NCBI GenBank assembly: GCA_014871385.1
Contig: CM026423.1
Span: forward strand, 14,468,858-14,532,857
Reading direction: 5' to 3'
From: Ceratodon purpureus
Lineage: Eukaryota; Streptophyta; Bryopsida; Pseudoditrichales; Ditrichaceae
Length of the DNA: 64,000 nucleotides
Position numbers and translations under genes: made by a program. The stretch's first letter is position 1; the number at the start of each line of letters is the position of its first letter. This document shows, one piece after another, positions 1-11,722 of the stretch. A model generated the notes under the pieces. That model did no database searches. It saw nothing but the letters and a program-made list of their open reading frames with translations, and was not told where the DNA came from.

Positions 1-379
1 CTGCTGTACCAGCGGGTTATGAGAATATTAAAGCCGGCATCCAAACGAAGATGGGCGAAGATCTCTGCTATATCTCATCCCCATCTCCATTGGCTCCACC
101 TCCACTCGACGTACTACGCATTCAACTGTCTTGGACGCTATTCTCTCAAGTGTGCACCCAGCTGGACAACTCGCAGACCGCAAGCTCGCACGGCCTGTAC
201 TCCAAAAGTTGGCTCCAGCATAAAAGCTCCCATTTCTGTCCGCAGCTGCCGCACTTAACGGCCTCCCCATACTCGGCCGATTCATGCTGCATGTACGGCA
301 GCCAAGGCTGCATGGCCTGAGGCGTTGACATAGGCTGGGAGACATAATCAAGGTACACCCGGGACTCAGAAGCAGGGAG

Positions 380-386
380 TATAAAT
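380..386 (+). promoter_or_regulatory. TATA box of Cys/Pro-rich gene copy 1
   Basis: TATAAAT lies 99 bp upstream of the proposed ATG at 485, a normal distance for a short plant 5' leader. The same box sits at the equivalent place in the other two copies (18819-18825 and 24601-24607). Confidence 0.7.
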
Positions 387-484
387 GCCCAGACCCTCGG
401 GCATTTGTAATCAGCTCTCGGACCACACAGCGGCTGGTGCAGTCCATCATCCAAGAATCAGTTCGAACATCAGTGGTATCACCG

Positions 485-1501
485 ATGGCGACATCTGCTG
501 GGTACCGCGACGCGTTCGCGGCCCTGCTCCTGGTGGCACTCGTGGTTCTAGCCGCGGGGACCCAGTCCGCCTCCGCAACGAGGTCATACGGCCGTCACGA
601 GCCGAGGAGCATGAGGGCGAAGGTGAGGAACCACATGAAGAAGGAGACGTGCGTGATGAATGGCGTTGCTGTGCCGCCCGGGGCCACTCGCGAGGTGGAG
701 GTCACCCGCGTGAAGCTGACCATCACCGTCAAGGTGGTCGTCAAGGGCAAGTCACGCCCGGTGTACACGATGCCAGTGTCCAGGGACTCGTGGGCCGCTG
801 GGCGCGATTTCTTGTTGGAGATCAACGACTGCTCCGCGTGCAGAAACTGCGCTGGTTGCTCGGCGGGCCTGCTTTGCCTCCGGGTCACGATCAAGGGGAG
901 GGAGAGGGCGAGGGTGTGCCCGATCCGGATCGGTGCGCCGGGTGGTGCCACTCCTCCTCCGCCACCTCCTCCAGTCGTGCTGCCGCCGGTTGTGCTACCT
1001 CCGGTTGTGCCACCAGTTGCTGCGCCGCCCGTCACATTGCCTCCCGTCACACTGCCCCCCGTTGCATTGCCTCCAGTGGCTGTGCCTCCAGTCGCCGTGC
1101 CCCCGGTGGCAGTTCCTCCAGTGGCTCTCCCGCCCGTTGTCGTGCCACCTCTGGGTCCGATTCTAGCACCGATTGTCGACCCCCTTGTGCCGATTGTGGC
1201 TCCCATCACGGCGCCTCTCGGCCCCATTCTGGCGCCCATCGTGGACCCGCTTGTGCCCATTGTGGCGCCGATAACGGCACCGATTGCTCCCATTCTGGCT
1301 CCCGTGGTGAATCCGTTGGCGCTGATCGTGGCTCCGATCACTGCTCCGCTGGGGCCCATTCTGGCTCCCATCTTGGCTCCCGCTGTGACTCCCATTGTGG
1401 CTCCCATAGTTGCTCCTCTCGCTCCGATCCTTTCCCCCATTCTCACCCCGATCACCTCCCCCATTCTGCCGCCTCTTATAGGGATTCCTGGCCTGCCCTA
1501 G
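485..1501 (+). CDS. Secreted Cys/Pro-rich repeat protein, copy 1
   Basis: A 338-residue intronless protein. Residues 1-31 are a classic signal peptide (hydrophobic core AALLLVALVVLAAG, small residues before the likely cut after SASA). A roughly 100-residue domain follows with basic residues and a Cys cluster (DCSACRNCAGCSAGLLC) plus one Cys on either side. The rest is a Pro/Val repeat tail: first PPV units (LPPV, VPPV), then a repeat of the form GPILAPIVDPLVPIVAPITAP-like blocks. I infer a wall or extracellular matrix protein of the proline-rich type; I do not recognise the Cys domain. The ATG at 485 is the first good methionine before the signal peptide and lies downstream of a TATA box. It differs from copy 2 by one visible residue in the tail (Leu for Pro). 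Function is inferred from architecture only. Confidence 0.8.
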   Translation: MATSAGYRDAFAALLLVALVVLAAGTQSASATRSYGRHEPRSMRAKVRNHMKKETCVMNGVAVPPGATREVEVTRVKLTITVKVVVKGKSRPVYTMPVSRDSWAAGRDFLLEINDCSACRNCAGCSAGLLCLRVTIKGRERARVCPIRIGAPGGATPPPPPPPVVLPPVVLPPVVPPVAAPPVTLPPVTLPPVALPPVAVPPVAVPPVAVPPVALPPVVVPPLGPILAPIVDPLVPIVAPITAPLGPILAPIVDPLVPIVAPITAPIAPILAPVVNPLALIVAPITAPLGPILAPILAPAVTPIVAPIVAPLAPILSPILTPITSPILPPLIGIPGLP

Positions 1502-2059
1502 TTTCGATTCCGGGCTTGCGAGGTGAATTACCACGTGCGAGCAGCATGTTTGCGCAAGTTGGCGGTGGACGAGTTGCGAGGCAAGGATTGACGACGGCGT
1601 GGTGTAGGAATTAGATTCTGTGAGATAGGCGATGAAGATGCGTGTGATGAGGAGCCTGCGAGTTCGTGGATTGGCTTCGGAGCTTATCTTTCACGGATTC
1701 AGCTTTGCATGTGCCTGAGCACGGCACCGGAGGCAGGAGTACAGGACGGTATGGATGATGATGTATGTGGGGAAGTTGTGGCCGAACGGGAATGCAATTG
1801 CGGAGGTGGCTGGTTATGTATATTTCCACGTGGGTTGAGATGTACTCGGGTGCACGCGGAAGGATGTGGAGAACTCTGATATATAGTTGCGCCATGTTGT
1901 AGGGCTAGTAGTGGTGATTGATAATTGTGCAAGGTACGAGCTTAGTGACGTCGTTGGAAGTAGAGATTGATTGGTTTGGTTAGACTGCAGTATGGCTGAT
2001 ACATACTTATCGGCTGTGTAATATTCCTCGTCGAATGATTTTTCTCAAAGGCTTCGTTT

Positions 2060-2065
2060 AATAAA
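2060..2065 (+). promoter_or_regulatory. Candidate polyadenylation signal, copy 1
   Basis: AATAAA lies about 560 bp after the stop codon of the Cys/Pro-rich gene. It is inside the near-identical block and preserved in the other copies. Whether it is used is not known from sequence. Confidence 0.4.
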
Positions 2066-2340
2066 AATTATGAACTTGCACTGCATGGAAGCCGTTTTGT
2101 TTGAAGATGTCATTGGGAGTATTGTGTGCGTGACCCGCGTGGAGGGTGATGAGAATTGAGTGCTCACGCTGCTGTGCTGGAGGAGTTGCATTGTACTTGT
2201 GTCTAAGTAAGCACTTCACGTAACCGTTTTTTGTTGGAGCTCATGAATGACAGTGGATGATCTTTGATCAGAGGCGTGAAAGGCTGTTACTAACCGAGAA
2301 TATTGAGTACCAGAAATGCTGCTTGGCGCGGGTTTGTCAT

Positions 2341-3240
2341 TCATGAACAATATGTACACAAGCGATCCGAGTATCATAGTGTGGGTCACATTTGAATCAG
2401 TATTAGTCAGTTGATTTTGATCTGGCTATGTCGAAATAAGGACGTTGATATCCAATTATCATTCACTTCAGCTCCCTCTCAGCTCCCTCTCTCATTAATC
2501 CGGTTGTCTACATGCCCGCGCAGTTTCCCTGTGAATGTTATTAGGTTACAGCACTTGTTTCCCTGTGGATGTTATTATGTTACAGCACTTGTTTCCCTGT
2601 GGATGTTATTATGTTTCAGCACTTACAGTCATTTTTGTCGACACCTTAAATTCATCTGACTTGGGACCAAACTCTCTGCGCTTGTACCCTGGGAGAGGAA
2701 ATGCTTGGCAGCTCTCTACCAAGATTTTGGTGCTCACGTACCCAATCTGCGGTCACCAAGGAAAAGACAGTTTGACATTCAGATTGTCGTTGGAAAGAGA
2801 CGAATTTAAACTGTTAAGATGCATGTTCATGCCATTTCGCCTGAAATGCTCAAGATCACCATGTGTCAACTGTCGCACAGTTGGATCATACAGTCGCACC
2901 TTGCCACAATTGGATGCAAGTCACGTGCAATGCTAACCAAAATTTTCTTACCAAGCCAATCCGTGAAGATTTGAATTCCAGAAGATAGTGCTTATGTAGT
3001 ATTTTGCTCCTTCCATCTTCATTTTCTTTCAGTTTGAAACGCAATGAATTTCGGTAAAGGTTTTTTTGCATCTGAACTGAATTGTTTTTGAACTGGAATA
3101 TTGAAAATACATAAAACAAAAAAAATGACGAGAAGAGAGAATCAAATGTTTTTATTTGTTTCTTGATTACAAGTATCATCTTTGAATAATTTCCATATTG
3201 TATGTTATAGAAAGTCACAGCCACCATATCCAAAGGAATC
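2341..3240 (+). other. Diverged downstream flank shared with copy 2
   Basis: No gene seen. Phrases here (for example around CATTAATCCGGTTGTC, GCTTGGCAGCTCTCTACC, CACCAAGGAAAAGACAG and AATAATTTCCATATTG) match 20780-21490 downstream of copy 2 in the same order, but with many substitutions and indels. It is an older duplicated flank next to a near-identical core. Confidence 0.75.
2524..2625 (+). repeat. 34-bp tandem repeat, three units
   Basis: The unit begins TTTCCCTGTG and ends CAGCACTT(G), starting at 2524, 2558 and 2592. The equivalent place after copy 2 (about 20950) has one unit, so the expansion is specific to copy 1. Confidence 0.9.
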
Positions 3241-3437
3241 AATTGTACTCTATGTCAATTGTGAAAAGAACAACTAACGATTTTGAATGCTATGACACAT
3301 TGAAACCAGGGTTGTCATACTAGGACGGACATGGGCAAAATTTCCGGACACGGACGGACGGACCGGTTGGTTCGGGGTGAAAATCGGATATATTCTATGA
3401 ATATTCCTAATTTTTTCTCAAATATGCTCGAATATGC

Positions 3438-4177
3438 GGGGGAGAGCACAATAAAGTGGACCACAAAGTGCAAAATGTGACCACTAACAAGTGAATATGA
3501 AGTGTGCTGTTTTTGAAGGCTCAAAGCTGATTTTGAGGATTTTGGTGTAGTTTTTGAGCATTTTAGTCACTTTCTAAGGTGTCAAAAGGTATCTTACGCA
3601 CACCTTCACAAAAAGAACATCCTGAATTGAAACTAAATTTGACCACTAGTTCTAAATCATGAAAATGAACTTTTCCAAAGTCTTGATTTCTTCATTTGGG
3701 GCCCTCTGTTGTCTTTAAATGATGTTTTTTTTCAATTTAAAAAACAATGTTTGGTGAAAAAAAAGTGACAAAAAGTATCGTGGAAAAGACCCTCTTAAAA
3801 AGCATCCTTGCGATACTTTTGGAACCCTAAATCAATCAATGAGTATATGAATTGACTATTTTAGAATACCTCTTAAACATACGGAGGGCCCCGCAAAATT
3901 AAAAGTGATTTTGGACAAAACCCTAAACCGTTTTGTTCACTTTTCCAAATGAGACCATTCACTTTGCCCGAGTTCGACGTCTCCGTTTTCCATTGTAAAC
4001 TCAATGTCTTCTCCCGCAACTTTGAGAAGTTGAAGAAGATCAAGTCTACTTTCCGTATTCCAAACTTAATCTTGCATCGACATAACATAGATCCCACTTT
4101 CTCTAGTGTTTACGGAAGGGGCTCAAATTGGTGAAAAGATAAGCACTTTTTTGGTTCACTTTATTGTGCTTCCCCCC
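3438..4177. mobile_element. MITE-like DNA element, AGCACAATAAAGTGG family, copy A
   Basis: About 740 bp with terminal inverted repeats: the left end reads GGGGGAGAGCACAATAAAGT and the right end reads ACTTTATTGTGCTTCCCCCC. The inside shares long stretches with the element at 4704-6365. ATGCTCGAATAT occurs just left (3424-3435) and directly right (4178-4189), a possible target duplication, though two extra bases separate the left one from the element. No coding capacity, so non-autonomous. Superfamily not assigned. Confidence 0.8.
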
Positions 4178-4703
4178 ATGCTCGAATATTCTCTTATGGA
4201 TTGAACATGACCCTTAACGGACGGACGAGCGAACCAGATGGTCTTTCGGACGGGGAGGTCCTATGAACAACCATGATTGAAACATCTCGTTTAGACATCT
4301 TGTTATCAAATTCATTATAAATGTCAACATATAGTAACATCAACAATCGAATAGAATGAATGATGTAATGATTATATTGAAGAGTAGTGAACACTGGACC
4401 CGGAAGCTCTACAAAATCATCCAATTTGGTAATATGGCATTTGAGCATCTCAAACTATTGTTCAAGGAGCAAGATTCCAAGTCCAATATTAACATAACCT
4501 AATTATGTCATTGAGAAGAAGAAGTTACATTACCACATGACACAAGATGTATCATGTATTCTACAATTTTTGGTATTGGGTAAGACTATTCTTCAAATGA
4601 GTTTCTTAGTATTAAATGCATTACTTATTCAAACTTGTCATCTTTATTCTATTTATTTTACTTTTAGCAAAAGGTTGAAATTCTCTTAAAAGCAATCATT
4701 TGA

Positions 4704-6365
4704 GGGGGGAGCACAATAAAGTGGACCACAAAATGCAACATGTTATCACTAGGAAGTGAATATGAAGTGTGCTGTTTTTCAAAGCTCAAAATTGATTTTG
4801 AGCATTTTGGTGTAGTTTTTGAGCATTTTAATCACTTTTTAGGGTGTCATAAGGTACCTCCCACGCATCTACGTTTAAAATCCATCTTCAATTGAAACTT
4901 AATTTGACCACTAATTTTAAATCATGAAAATGAGCTTTTTCAAAGTCTTAGATTTCTTCATTTGGTGGCCTCTATTGTCTAGAGGATGTTTTTTTCAATT
5001 TAAAAAACAACGTTCGGTGAAAAAAAACTCACTAAAAGTACTGCAAAAGTGACCCACTTAAAAACATCCTTGCGGTACTTTTGGAACCCTAAACCAATTA
5101 ATAAGCTTATGAATTGACTATTTTAGAATACCTCTTAACCCCTAAAGTTCCTTGACTAGGTTTCACCAAAAAACGCTCCAAAACTGCCATTTCCTATGTA
5201 AAAAGCATGAATGACTAAATTTTATTTTATTTCTAATTCTAACCATAAGATCTTCAACAAGATTATTGTAGTAGACAGCTGAAAAAAATTCAAAATAATC
5301 GGCCGTAAAGATTAGAAGATTATAGCAATTGAAATTCGAAAACAAACTTTTATGACAAGATTTTTGACTAGGTTGACACACTCTAACTTTTTTTCCCTTA
5401 GGTTTTTCGAATTATAGATTGTGGGGGTTTTGATGCATGTCAAAGAAGACTAAGTTATCTAATTGTATTAAAAACATTACTCTCAAAAGTCAAGTATAGC
5501 ATGTTGAAAACAATACTTTTATTATGTTGAATACACAAGAATGCTAAATCTTATTTCTTTCCTAGAAATTCTAATATTTAATAAAGTCTCAATCCAAACG
5601 GTCAAAGTAAAGATCGATGTCCATCCTTTCACTAAAATAAAGAAAAAACCTAAAATAATATTTTTTCTAACTTTTATGAAGGAAAGAAGAAGCTTTTTTA
5701 GTACACTGCCCGAAACGGTTAGAAAACTTTGATATTTTGTGGAGTGAACATTATGCACTTAAAGTCATTTTTTTTGGGAAATATCAAGGATGACATCATG
5801 AAGTATTTATAGAAATGTTTTTAGAGGTAATTGATATATTTAGCATGGCTGCTCGAATTGCCCTTTGAGCAACTTTTTCCACTTCAGGTACCATAACTAT
5901 TTTTATAAATGTCCAATTGAAAAAAAATTAGATTCCCTCAAAGTTCTTGTTATGGCTTATATTCACAAAAAGTTTCAAAAAATCTTAACTTTAATTGAAG
6001 TCATAGGTACATGCCCAAATTCTAAAAAAGCCCAGTCTAGGACTATTGTCGTTTAGGGGTTAAACATACAAAGGGCACCACTTCATCAAAAGTGATTTTT
6101 AGATAATTTTTTATTCTTTTCTAGCCACTTTTTTAAATGACTACATTCACTTTTCTTGGATTTAAAGCCTTCATACAATAACTTAAAAGTGTCTACTTTG
6201 TACAAAACTTTTCCAAGTTGTAAAAAACCAAGTTGAGAATCTATATTAGCAAAAACAATCAAATTAAATTACATCTTTCCATAATTCTTTTGCAATTTTA
6301 GCAAAAGGGTTGAAGCTGACAAATAGTTAAGCACTTTTTTGGTCCACTTTATTGTGCTCCTCCCC
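4704..6365. mobile_element. MITE-like DNA element, AGCACAATAAAGTGG family, copy B
   Basis: Left end GGGGGGAGCACAATAAAGTG and right end CACTTTATTGTGCTCCTCCC form inverted repeats of about 22 bp. The left half matches 3438-3870 closely. It is longer than copy A because a second element (5139-6059) is inserted into it. TTGA occurs at both outer junctions and may be the target duplication. Confidence 0.82.
5139..6059. mobile_element. Nested TTAA-flanked element (piggyBac-like MITE)
   Basis: Copy A reads straight through the site, while copy B is interrupted here. The insert starts CCCCTAAA and ends TTTAGGGG and is flanked by TTAA on both sides (5135-5138 and 6060-6063). A TTAA duplication with CCC-starting ends is the signature of piggyBac-type elements. 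The 921 bp show no transposase. Related ends occur at 7192 (TTAA then CCCCTAAAGG) and at 9771-10985. Confidence 0.75.
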
Positions 6366-7519
6366 TTGAAAATATTGTGATTTGTTAGAAGAATTATTGA
6401 AGAAATTGCCTTGTGTGAACATGGGCAAGTTCCATATGAAGGTGATTGAAGGAATGAATGCTTGCAAAAAAAACATTTCATACCAATATGGACTCCATAC
6501 TTGCAATAGAAAATCTAGTAAATGAATAAGGTTGGATATCTAAGATATGGATTTATACTTTAAATTTAATAAAATATGTTGAAACTTGGTCTCGAGATGC
6601 ACTTGTCACTAAAATATTCCTATTTCTCTTATTCAATTGTGTATTAAATTTTTGAATTTTATCATAGTCTTGCTTTAGATAAGGATCGTTTGCATCCAAG
6701 AGACTCTTATCATCATGTTATTATCGCCCACTCTTGTCATATAACTATAATAATTTATCCAAATATCATTGTTTTAATATCTGATTATTTTGTGAACTAG
6801 GATGATTTGAATTTAAGATAATTATAGATTTGGATATTTAATGACTTGAATTGAGAAAACCATGTTATAAAGCTATTCATTATTCTAATTTTGAAAGCAA
6901 ATATGACTTAGGGCCAACATTCATTTAGATCCAAACATCATTTGCAATCACAAGATTGTTCCTCTCTTCTCTTAAATAAGCACCGTTAGTTTTGTTAGAT
7001 TTTATTATCATTGTATTTATATTCTTAAGCATCTCTTGAATCCAAAAGAGACATTATTGATGAGTGCATGGTCTTCCAAACTCCAAAAAACGTAATAAAA
7101 AAGTATTAGAGTATTTGTATCAACTCATTCTTTTTTAATATAGGATACAGAAAAAACTATGTCAGGACATTCTACTAATTATATGTATTAACCCCTAAAG
7201 GCCTTTTAGACCACATTGTAATTAAAGCACTTTTTGGCGGGCTATTCTAATTTCTAAGGTCCGAGAATTTAAGTATGTTCTGAAAATTTTATTACACATA
7301 GCTTTCAACAATAGCTTTTCAATGGCACAATTTTCAAAGCATTTAGAGTTACGTTTGCAAAAGTTAGGAATTTTAAAAGAATCTATTCTAAATCTAGATA
7401 GTCGGTAACCAATCAGAATCTTCCATTTTTCTACCCAAGTTGCTTGTTATTCACAAGGGCAAAAAGTAACAATCACTAAATTTCAAAGGATGGGCACTTG
7501 GAAAATAGTAAAATACAAA
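6366..7519. other. AT-rich DNA without recognisable gene
   Basis: I see no coding region. A single TTAA-CCCCTAAAGG end at 7188-7201 matches the nested TTAA family but I find no partner end, so it is a solitary or truncated end. Confidence 0.5.
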
Positions 7520-7763
7520 GGAAGTTTTGGAGCTATTCGCCCCCGGGGCTAAACTAAAAGGAGGGCTAATCTTTGGCACTTTAACCCTGGCTAAACGTGC
7601 CCTTCCTTCTAGCTCGGGAAAGATTAGCCACGGCGATGGGACCATTTTGGAGGTTAAAGTCCAAAGCAAAAAGAAATTTCAGATTTTTTGCCGCGTATGT
7701 AAACATTGTAAAGGGGGGCTAATGCACATTGTGTTGGCCCCGGCTAATGTCTTGAAAACTTCC
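7520..7763. mobile_element. Degenerate inverted-repeat element
   Basis: GGAAGTTTT at 7520-7528 is mirrored by AAAACTTCC at 7755-7763. Imperfect complementarity continues inward (CCCCCGGGGCTAA against GGCCCCGGCTAA). GGGCTAAT recurs inside. It looks like an old MITE, but no target duplication is visible. Confidence 0.35.
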
Positions 7764-8087
7764 TGTAATAATGGGCCCAATATTTTTTCATCCATAGACA
7801 TCTACGGCAGTTTCATTCAATAGACCTTTTTCATCTAACTAACCATTCCCATCTAGAGGAGTTGTCTTCCTTCCTAGATTTTTTTTTATTCAAATGATAC
7901 TCATCAACAATAAATCTATTTGCATCCAAAATATATTTTCCATCTGTAGAAAATATTACATCCATTTTTCATTTTTCATCCAAAATTAACAAATTTCATC
8001 CAATTTCTATGACATGGCAGGGGTCCATCCACAATATCCCTATTACCATAATTGCTCGTCGAAATTAAAGGGAAACATACAATTTAC

Positions 8088-8308
8088 ACTTCAAAAAATT
8101 TCATAAATTTGAGTTTCTTTGATTATATTGTTTTTTTTTTTAATTTTTTAAATTTTTTTTTAATTCTATATTGTTTTTTTTTTTTTTAAATTCTTTCTTT
8201 CATTGAAATGAACATATGTACTTAAAAAAATTTATAAATTTGAGTTTCACTTTGATTGTATTGAATATTTTTTTATTCTTTCTTTCATTGAAATGAACAT
8301 ATCTACTA
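8088..8308 (+). repeat. Imperfect tandem duplication in AT-rich DNA
   Basis: Two units each run from AAAAAATTT.ATAAATTTGAG to CTTTCATTGAAATGAACATAT. The first carries extra poly-T tracts. Confidence 0.7.
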
Positions 8309-8534
8309 TTCGGGTTTTCAATTGGACATGTTTGGATTATCCTTTTCGTAATTTTAATATTAAAGAATGTAAGGCATTTTTAACACACTTCTTTTTAGGA
8401 AATCAAAGGTTTTTTCCCCTTTCCAAGCACGTATGGAGCTCAAACTTTACGAGTTGATTTGTTCCTGCAAGGATTGTACCGTGGTTGCAGCTGACAGCCG
8501 TTGCAAGGATGGGAACTTTGCGGACACTAGTTCT

Positions 8535-8911
8535 AAGGTAGTGCTGCCAAAAACCGTCCCGTCCCAAAAACCGTCCCATAGGCTTGACATAGGCTGTCCC
8601 TGAAACTGTGCAAAATCATTCTAACTACGTCTATGGCTGCAGAAATTGAGTGCTTGTGATTGGTGCAGAAACGTCCTATTCTCAGAATCCAAGTGGTCAT
8701 ATTAACCATGACTCTAGGGACGGTTAGTGGCCCCCCTAGGGCTGAACATTCAAAAATTCATAGGAAATTGTAGACTTACTCAAAAAATGATTTTTTTTTT
8801 CGGGATGGCTTTGCACTAGCTTTGCACTTCATCCAAAAATTATAAAAGAATTCCACCACTATTCCAAATGAGCAAACCTGAAATTCGGACGGTTTCTGGG
8901 ACCACTACCTT
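8535..8911. mobile_element. MITE with 25-bp inverted ends (AAGGTAGTG family)
   Basis: The left end AAGGTAGTGCTGCCA followed by AAAACCGTCC pairs with the right end over 25 bp with three mismatches. Length is 377 bp with no coding capacity. Target duplication is unclear: TAA lies to the left and TTA to the right when the first two bases of each end are excluded. Confidence 0.65.
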
Positions 8912-8913
8912 AA

Positions 8914-9770
8914 TGGTCTGCACACAGGCTGTATGTTTTATCATGCTGTAGCGGCACAAGCTGAATGGTGTAGATCTGGAGCTCCTTATTTTAACTTCTG
9001 ATGTTGACATATGCGAGTGGAGCTAGATGAGTTTCACATGGCTGGGCCTCAATAATTTACTTACCATTGTTGACCTTTCTGTGTAGGTATTATCGTGGTT
9101 GAAAAATATCATACTTCAACAACGTTTGTAAGATTTTTGCAATGTTACCAATAACATGCTTGAACATCTGCTCGTTGAAAAATACTTGCACAATTGGTAG
9201 GCATATAAATGAAAAGGATTTTGTAGTACTTAAAGGGATTTGTAGTACAGCTGGCACCCGTCATAGAAGAAGTAAAAAAAGAAACACTCACGAAGTTTCC
9301 ACTGCTTCTTGGATGAATGCCTAAATTATAATATCTTATTTTATTTTATTTTTTTGATTATTTTAATGTTAGATTTGAAACTACTAGACCACCTTTCTCC
9401 ACTTTATTAATTATTAGGTAGTGAGCTTCCAAACCTGCTATATAGCTACGGTATTCCAATTTATATCTAATTTAGATGTAAGTAGCTTGCTATCAGTAAG
9501 GGTCTATTTTTTGCAATTTTGGCTACCAAGAGTCTTTAGGATCAATAGTAAAGACACTACTAGACCAAGTCCTAATGAAAGAGTGAGCCTCGGATTTTAA
9601 GCTTGAATTTTGGACTCAACGATTATTGATGTAGCACAAGATATTCGTAATGTTGGCTTGGTACAATCAATAACAAAAGATGCATCATAAAATTGCCTTT
9701 TGGATTTGAAATTCAAGGATATTGGTTCTAAATATGAAGAATAGAGCAACTTTTGATTCTGGATCATTAA
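8914..9770. other. AT-rich DNA without recognisable gene
   Basis: No coding region, repeat or RNA gene recognised. Confidence 0.4.
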
Positions 9771-10985
9771 CCCCTAAAGGACAAAGCAATCACTTTTGGG
9801 TTGCGCCAGAAATTGAAAACCCAATAAAATGCCCTAGAAGGGTCGGATTTGAGTGTTTTTTTGTTCCTAACCTCTTTAGAATCAAGTTGGCAATAAGAAT
9901 ACGCTAAAATTTTAGTGAAAAAGTGAAACCCTGATTTAAAAAAAAGAAAGAACATGAGGTGGTCCTATGGTTCTACAGTGAAGTTAGTGTTTCTATAGTG
10001 TCAGTGTTTCAACCAAATTTTGAGCACATTGAAAACTGAAATGAAGATCTCTCCTTGTGGATTTGTTTTTTTAGCATTTTTTTTGAGGATGCTTGTATGA
10101 CCACTCTTTTATGGCTTCACTGTTTTGGATTTATCAGAAACCCTTTTGAATTTGCCAAAAAGTGCCATGTTGAAAAAAATGCAATTCAGTGTGAGACTTA
10201 TGTCAAACCTATTTTCTCCAAATTAGTAACTCAGAAAAATCTAAAAAAAAAATGTGCATGTTTCTAACATACTAAAGAAGATACTCCCTCTGTCCCAAAA
10301 TGATCTTCCTGTTGGTTTGCATTTCTTGTCCCAAAATGATCTTCTTGGTGGATGGATGAAATTTATTGGATGATTTTTGAATTTTTGGATGAAAATTGGA
10401 ATATTTTGGATGAACATTTGGATAATATGGATGAATGTTCTAAGAAGAACCAAGGGAGCTAAGGAAATGAGTGGCTACCGGTGCTCCTCAAAAATGGCCA
10501 AAAAATCCCACTTTTCAATGCTCCAAACCTACACTTTTAAAAGGATTTTTAAACTCAAATTTTCAGGAATAAAAGAGTGCACTAAACTCTACTTCTAGCT
10601 CAAAAATGATTTCGAAATTGTCATTTTCAACCTTAATCCAGATCATTTTATCAAACAAGAAGATCATTTTGGGACGGAGGGAGTAATTGGCTTTAGTTGC
10701 CAAGTTTTTACAAATTTTTGAAGTAGCAAATTTCAGTCAACCATGGAAACTCACTGTTAGTATTTCAGAGATTCAGTAATCTTCCAAACTTCACATGTTA
10801 TTATCTCCCAATCCGTTGCTTTCCCAAACCCAAAATTTGGTACACATTTGGGTAGCCTACTACTTTCAAAGATCTTATGGTTAAATTGGTTATGGTGATT
10901 CTCAAATTTCTCTCACTTTGGAAAATGCAAGAATGGCACTGTAGGTACTGAAAAACTTTGGAAATACCCTTCCGTCCTTTAGGGG
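9771..10985. mobile_element. CCCCTAAAGGAC-ended element (TTAA family)
   Basis: 12-bp inverted ends CCCCTAAAGGAC and GTCCTTTAGGGG, preceded by TTAA and followed by TAAC, so the target duplication is TAA or a mutated TTAA. It shares its end with the element nested at 5139-6059. It contains a complete Stowaway-type MITE (10284-10683). No transposase seen. Confidence 0.65.
10284..10683. mobile_element. Stowaway/Tc1-mariner-type MITE
   Basis: Ends CTCCCTCTGTCCCAAAATGA and its inverted partner ending GGGACGGAGGGAG are the widespread plant Stowaway terminal sequence, flanked by TA on both sides (10282-10283 and 10684-10685). The 400-bp length fits. The interior holds a degenerate TTGGATGA repeat at about 10335-10435. 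Confidence 0.9.
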
Positions 10986-11584
10986 TAACCTCGCTCAAAA
11001 TGCTACAATTTACGTTTAAGGCTTAAGTGGTATTGTAAAGTATGGACTATTAAAAAAATTGTATATTTGCCGCGTGTCTTTGCTTGTGTTCCATCAATTC
11101 AGCCACTTTTGCTTGTACTTCCTATACACTATTGCAATCAACTAAACCTTCTCATGTGGCATCTTTGGCCTTGTATGGAAGACATTACAGTGGTGTAGAA
11201 TCTTAGGCAAAGATTCACTCAAATAATATAATTTATTAACTGTTATGACAAAAATGTTAAGATATGTTCAATGAACTGGGTGTTTTATTTTTAATATAAG
11301 TAATATAGTCAAAAAGCAATAAACACCTCTTTTTACAAGCAAATGTTATAAATTATTACATAGAGCTCGTCTTGAGACCGTGACTCTTGGATCCAAGAGT
11401 CATGAAACAAGACTTTGGAGGAGATTCACATTCAAGAAAAGAGTGGTAAAATTGATGTAATAAATCAAGAATCAAATGCTTTGAAGGACCACGTTTTTTC
11501 TCAATCAAAGAGAAGGTAGTGAATATGATTATACATCTCAAAGTATGAGCGCTTATAAAGGCCTAATTTTCTATCTCTAAGATG

Positions 11585-11722
11585 AGAGAGAAAAAAGAAA
11601 CTTGATTCTAAAGGAATCTAAAAGAGAGAAAAAAGAAACTTGATTCTAAAGGAATCTAAGAGAGGGAGTGAATATGATGATACATCTAAGAGAGGGAGTC
11701 AATATGATGATACATCTCAGAA
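11585..11722 (+). repeat. Two adjoining tandem repeats (38 bp and 30 bp)
   Basis: A 38-bp unit beginning AGAGAGAAAAAAG occurs twice (11585, 11623). It is followed by a 30-bp unit AGAGGGAGTGAATATGATGA... at 11661 and 11691. Related copies of the GAATATGATGATACATCT part lie at about 11517 and 11815. Confidence 0.85.

Larger units (their letters stand above)
1..2340 (+). repeat. Copy 1 of a 2.34-kb near-identical gene-bearing repeat
   Basis: This block recurs at 18440-20779 in the same orientation and at 22647-24986 inverted. Copy 1 and copy 2 align without gaps (constant offset 18439) and I count about seven single-base differences. Identity stops abruptly at 2340, where clearly related but much more diverged flank begins. 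The window starts inside or at the left edge of the block, so its left boundary here is unknown. Confidence 0.95.

Noticed and set aside
385-1614. A 409-codon open frame overlapping the Cys/Pro-rich gene in another frame (also in copies 2 and 3), and a 289-codon antisense frame
   Set aside because: The GC-rich, period-three Pro/Val repeat keeps other frames open by composition. The alternative products are low-complexity Ser/Gly/Ala/Arg runs or MGA repeats without a signal peptide; preservation in all copies follows from near-identity of the DNA.
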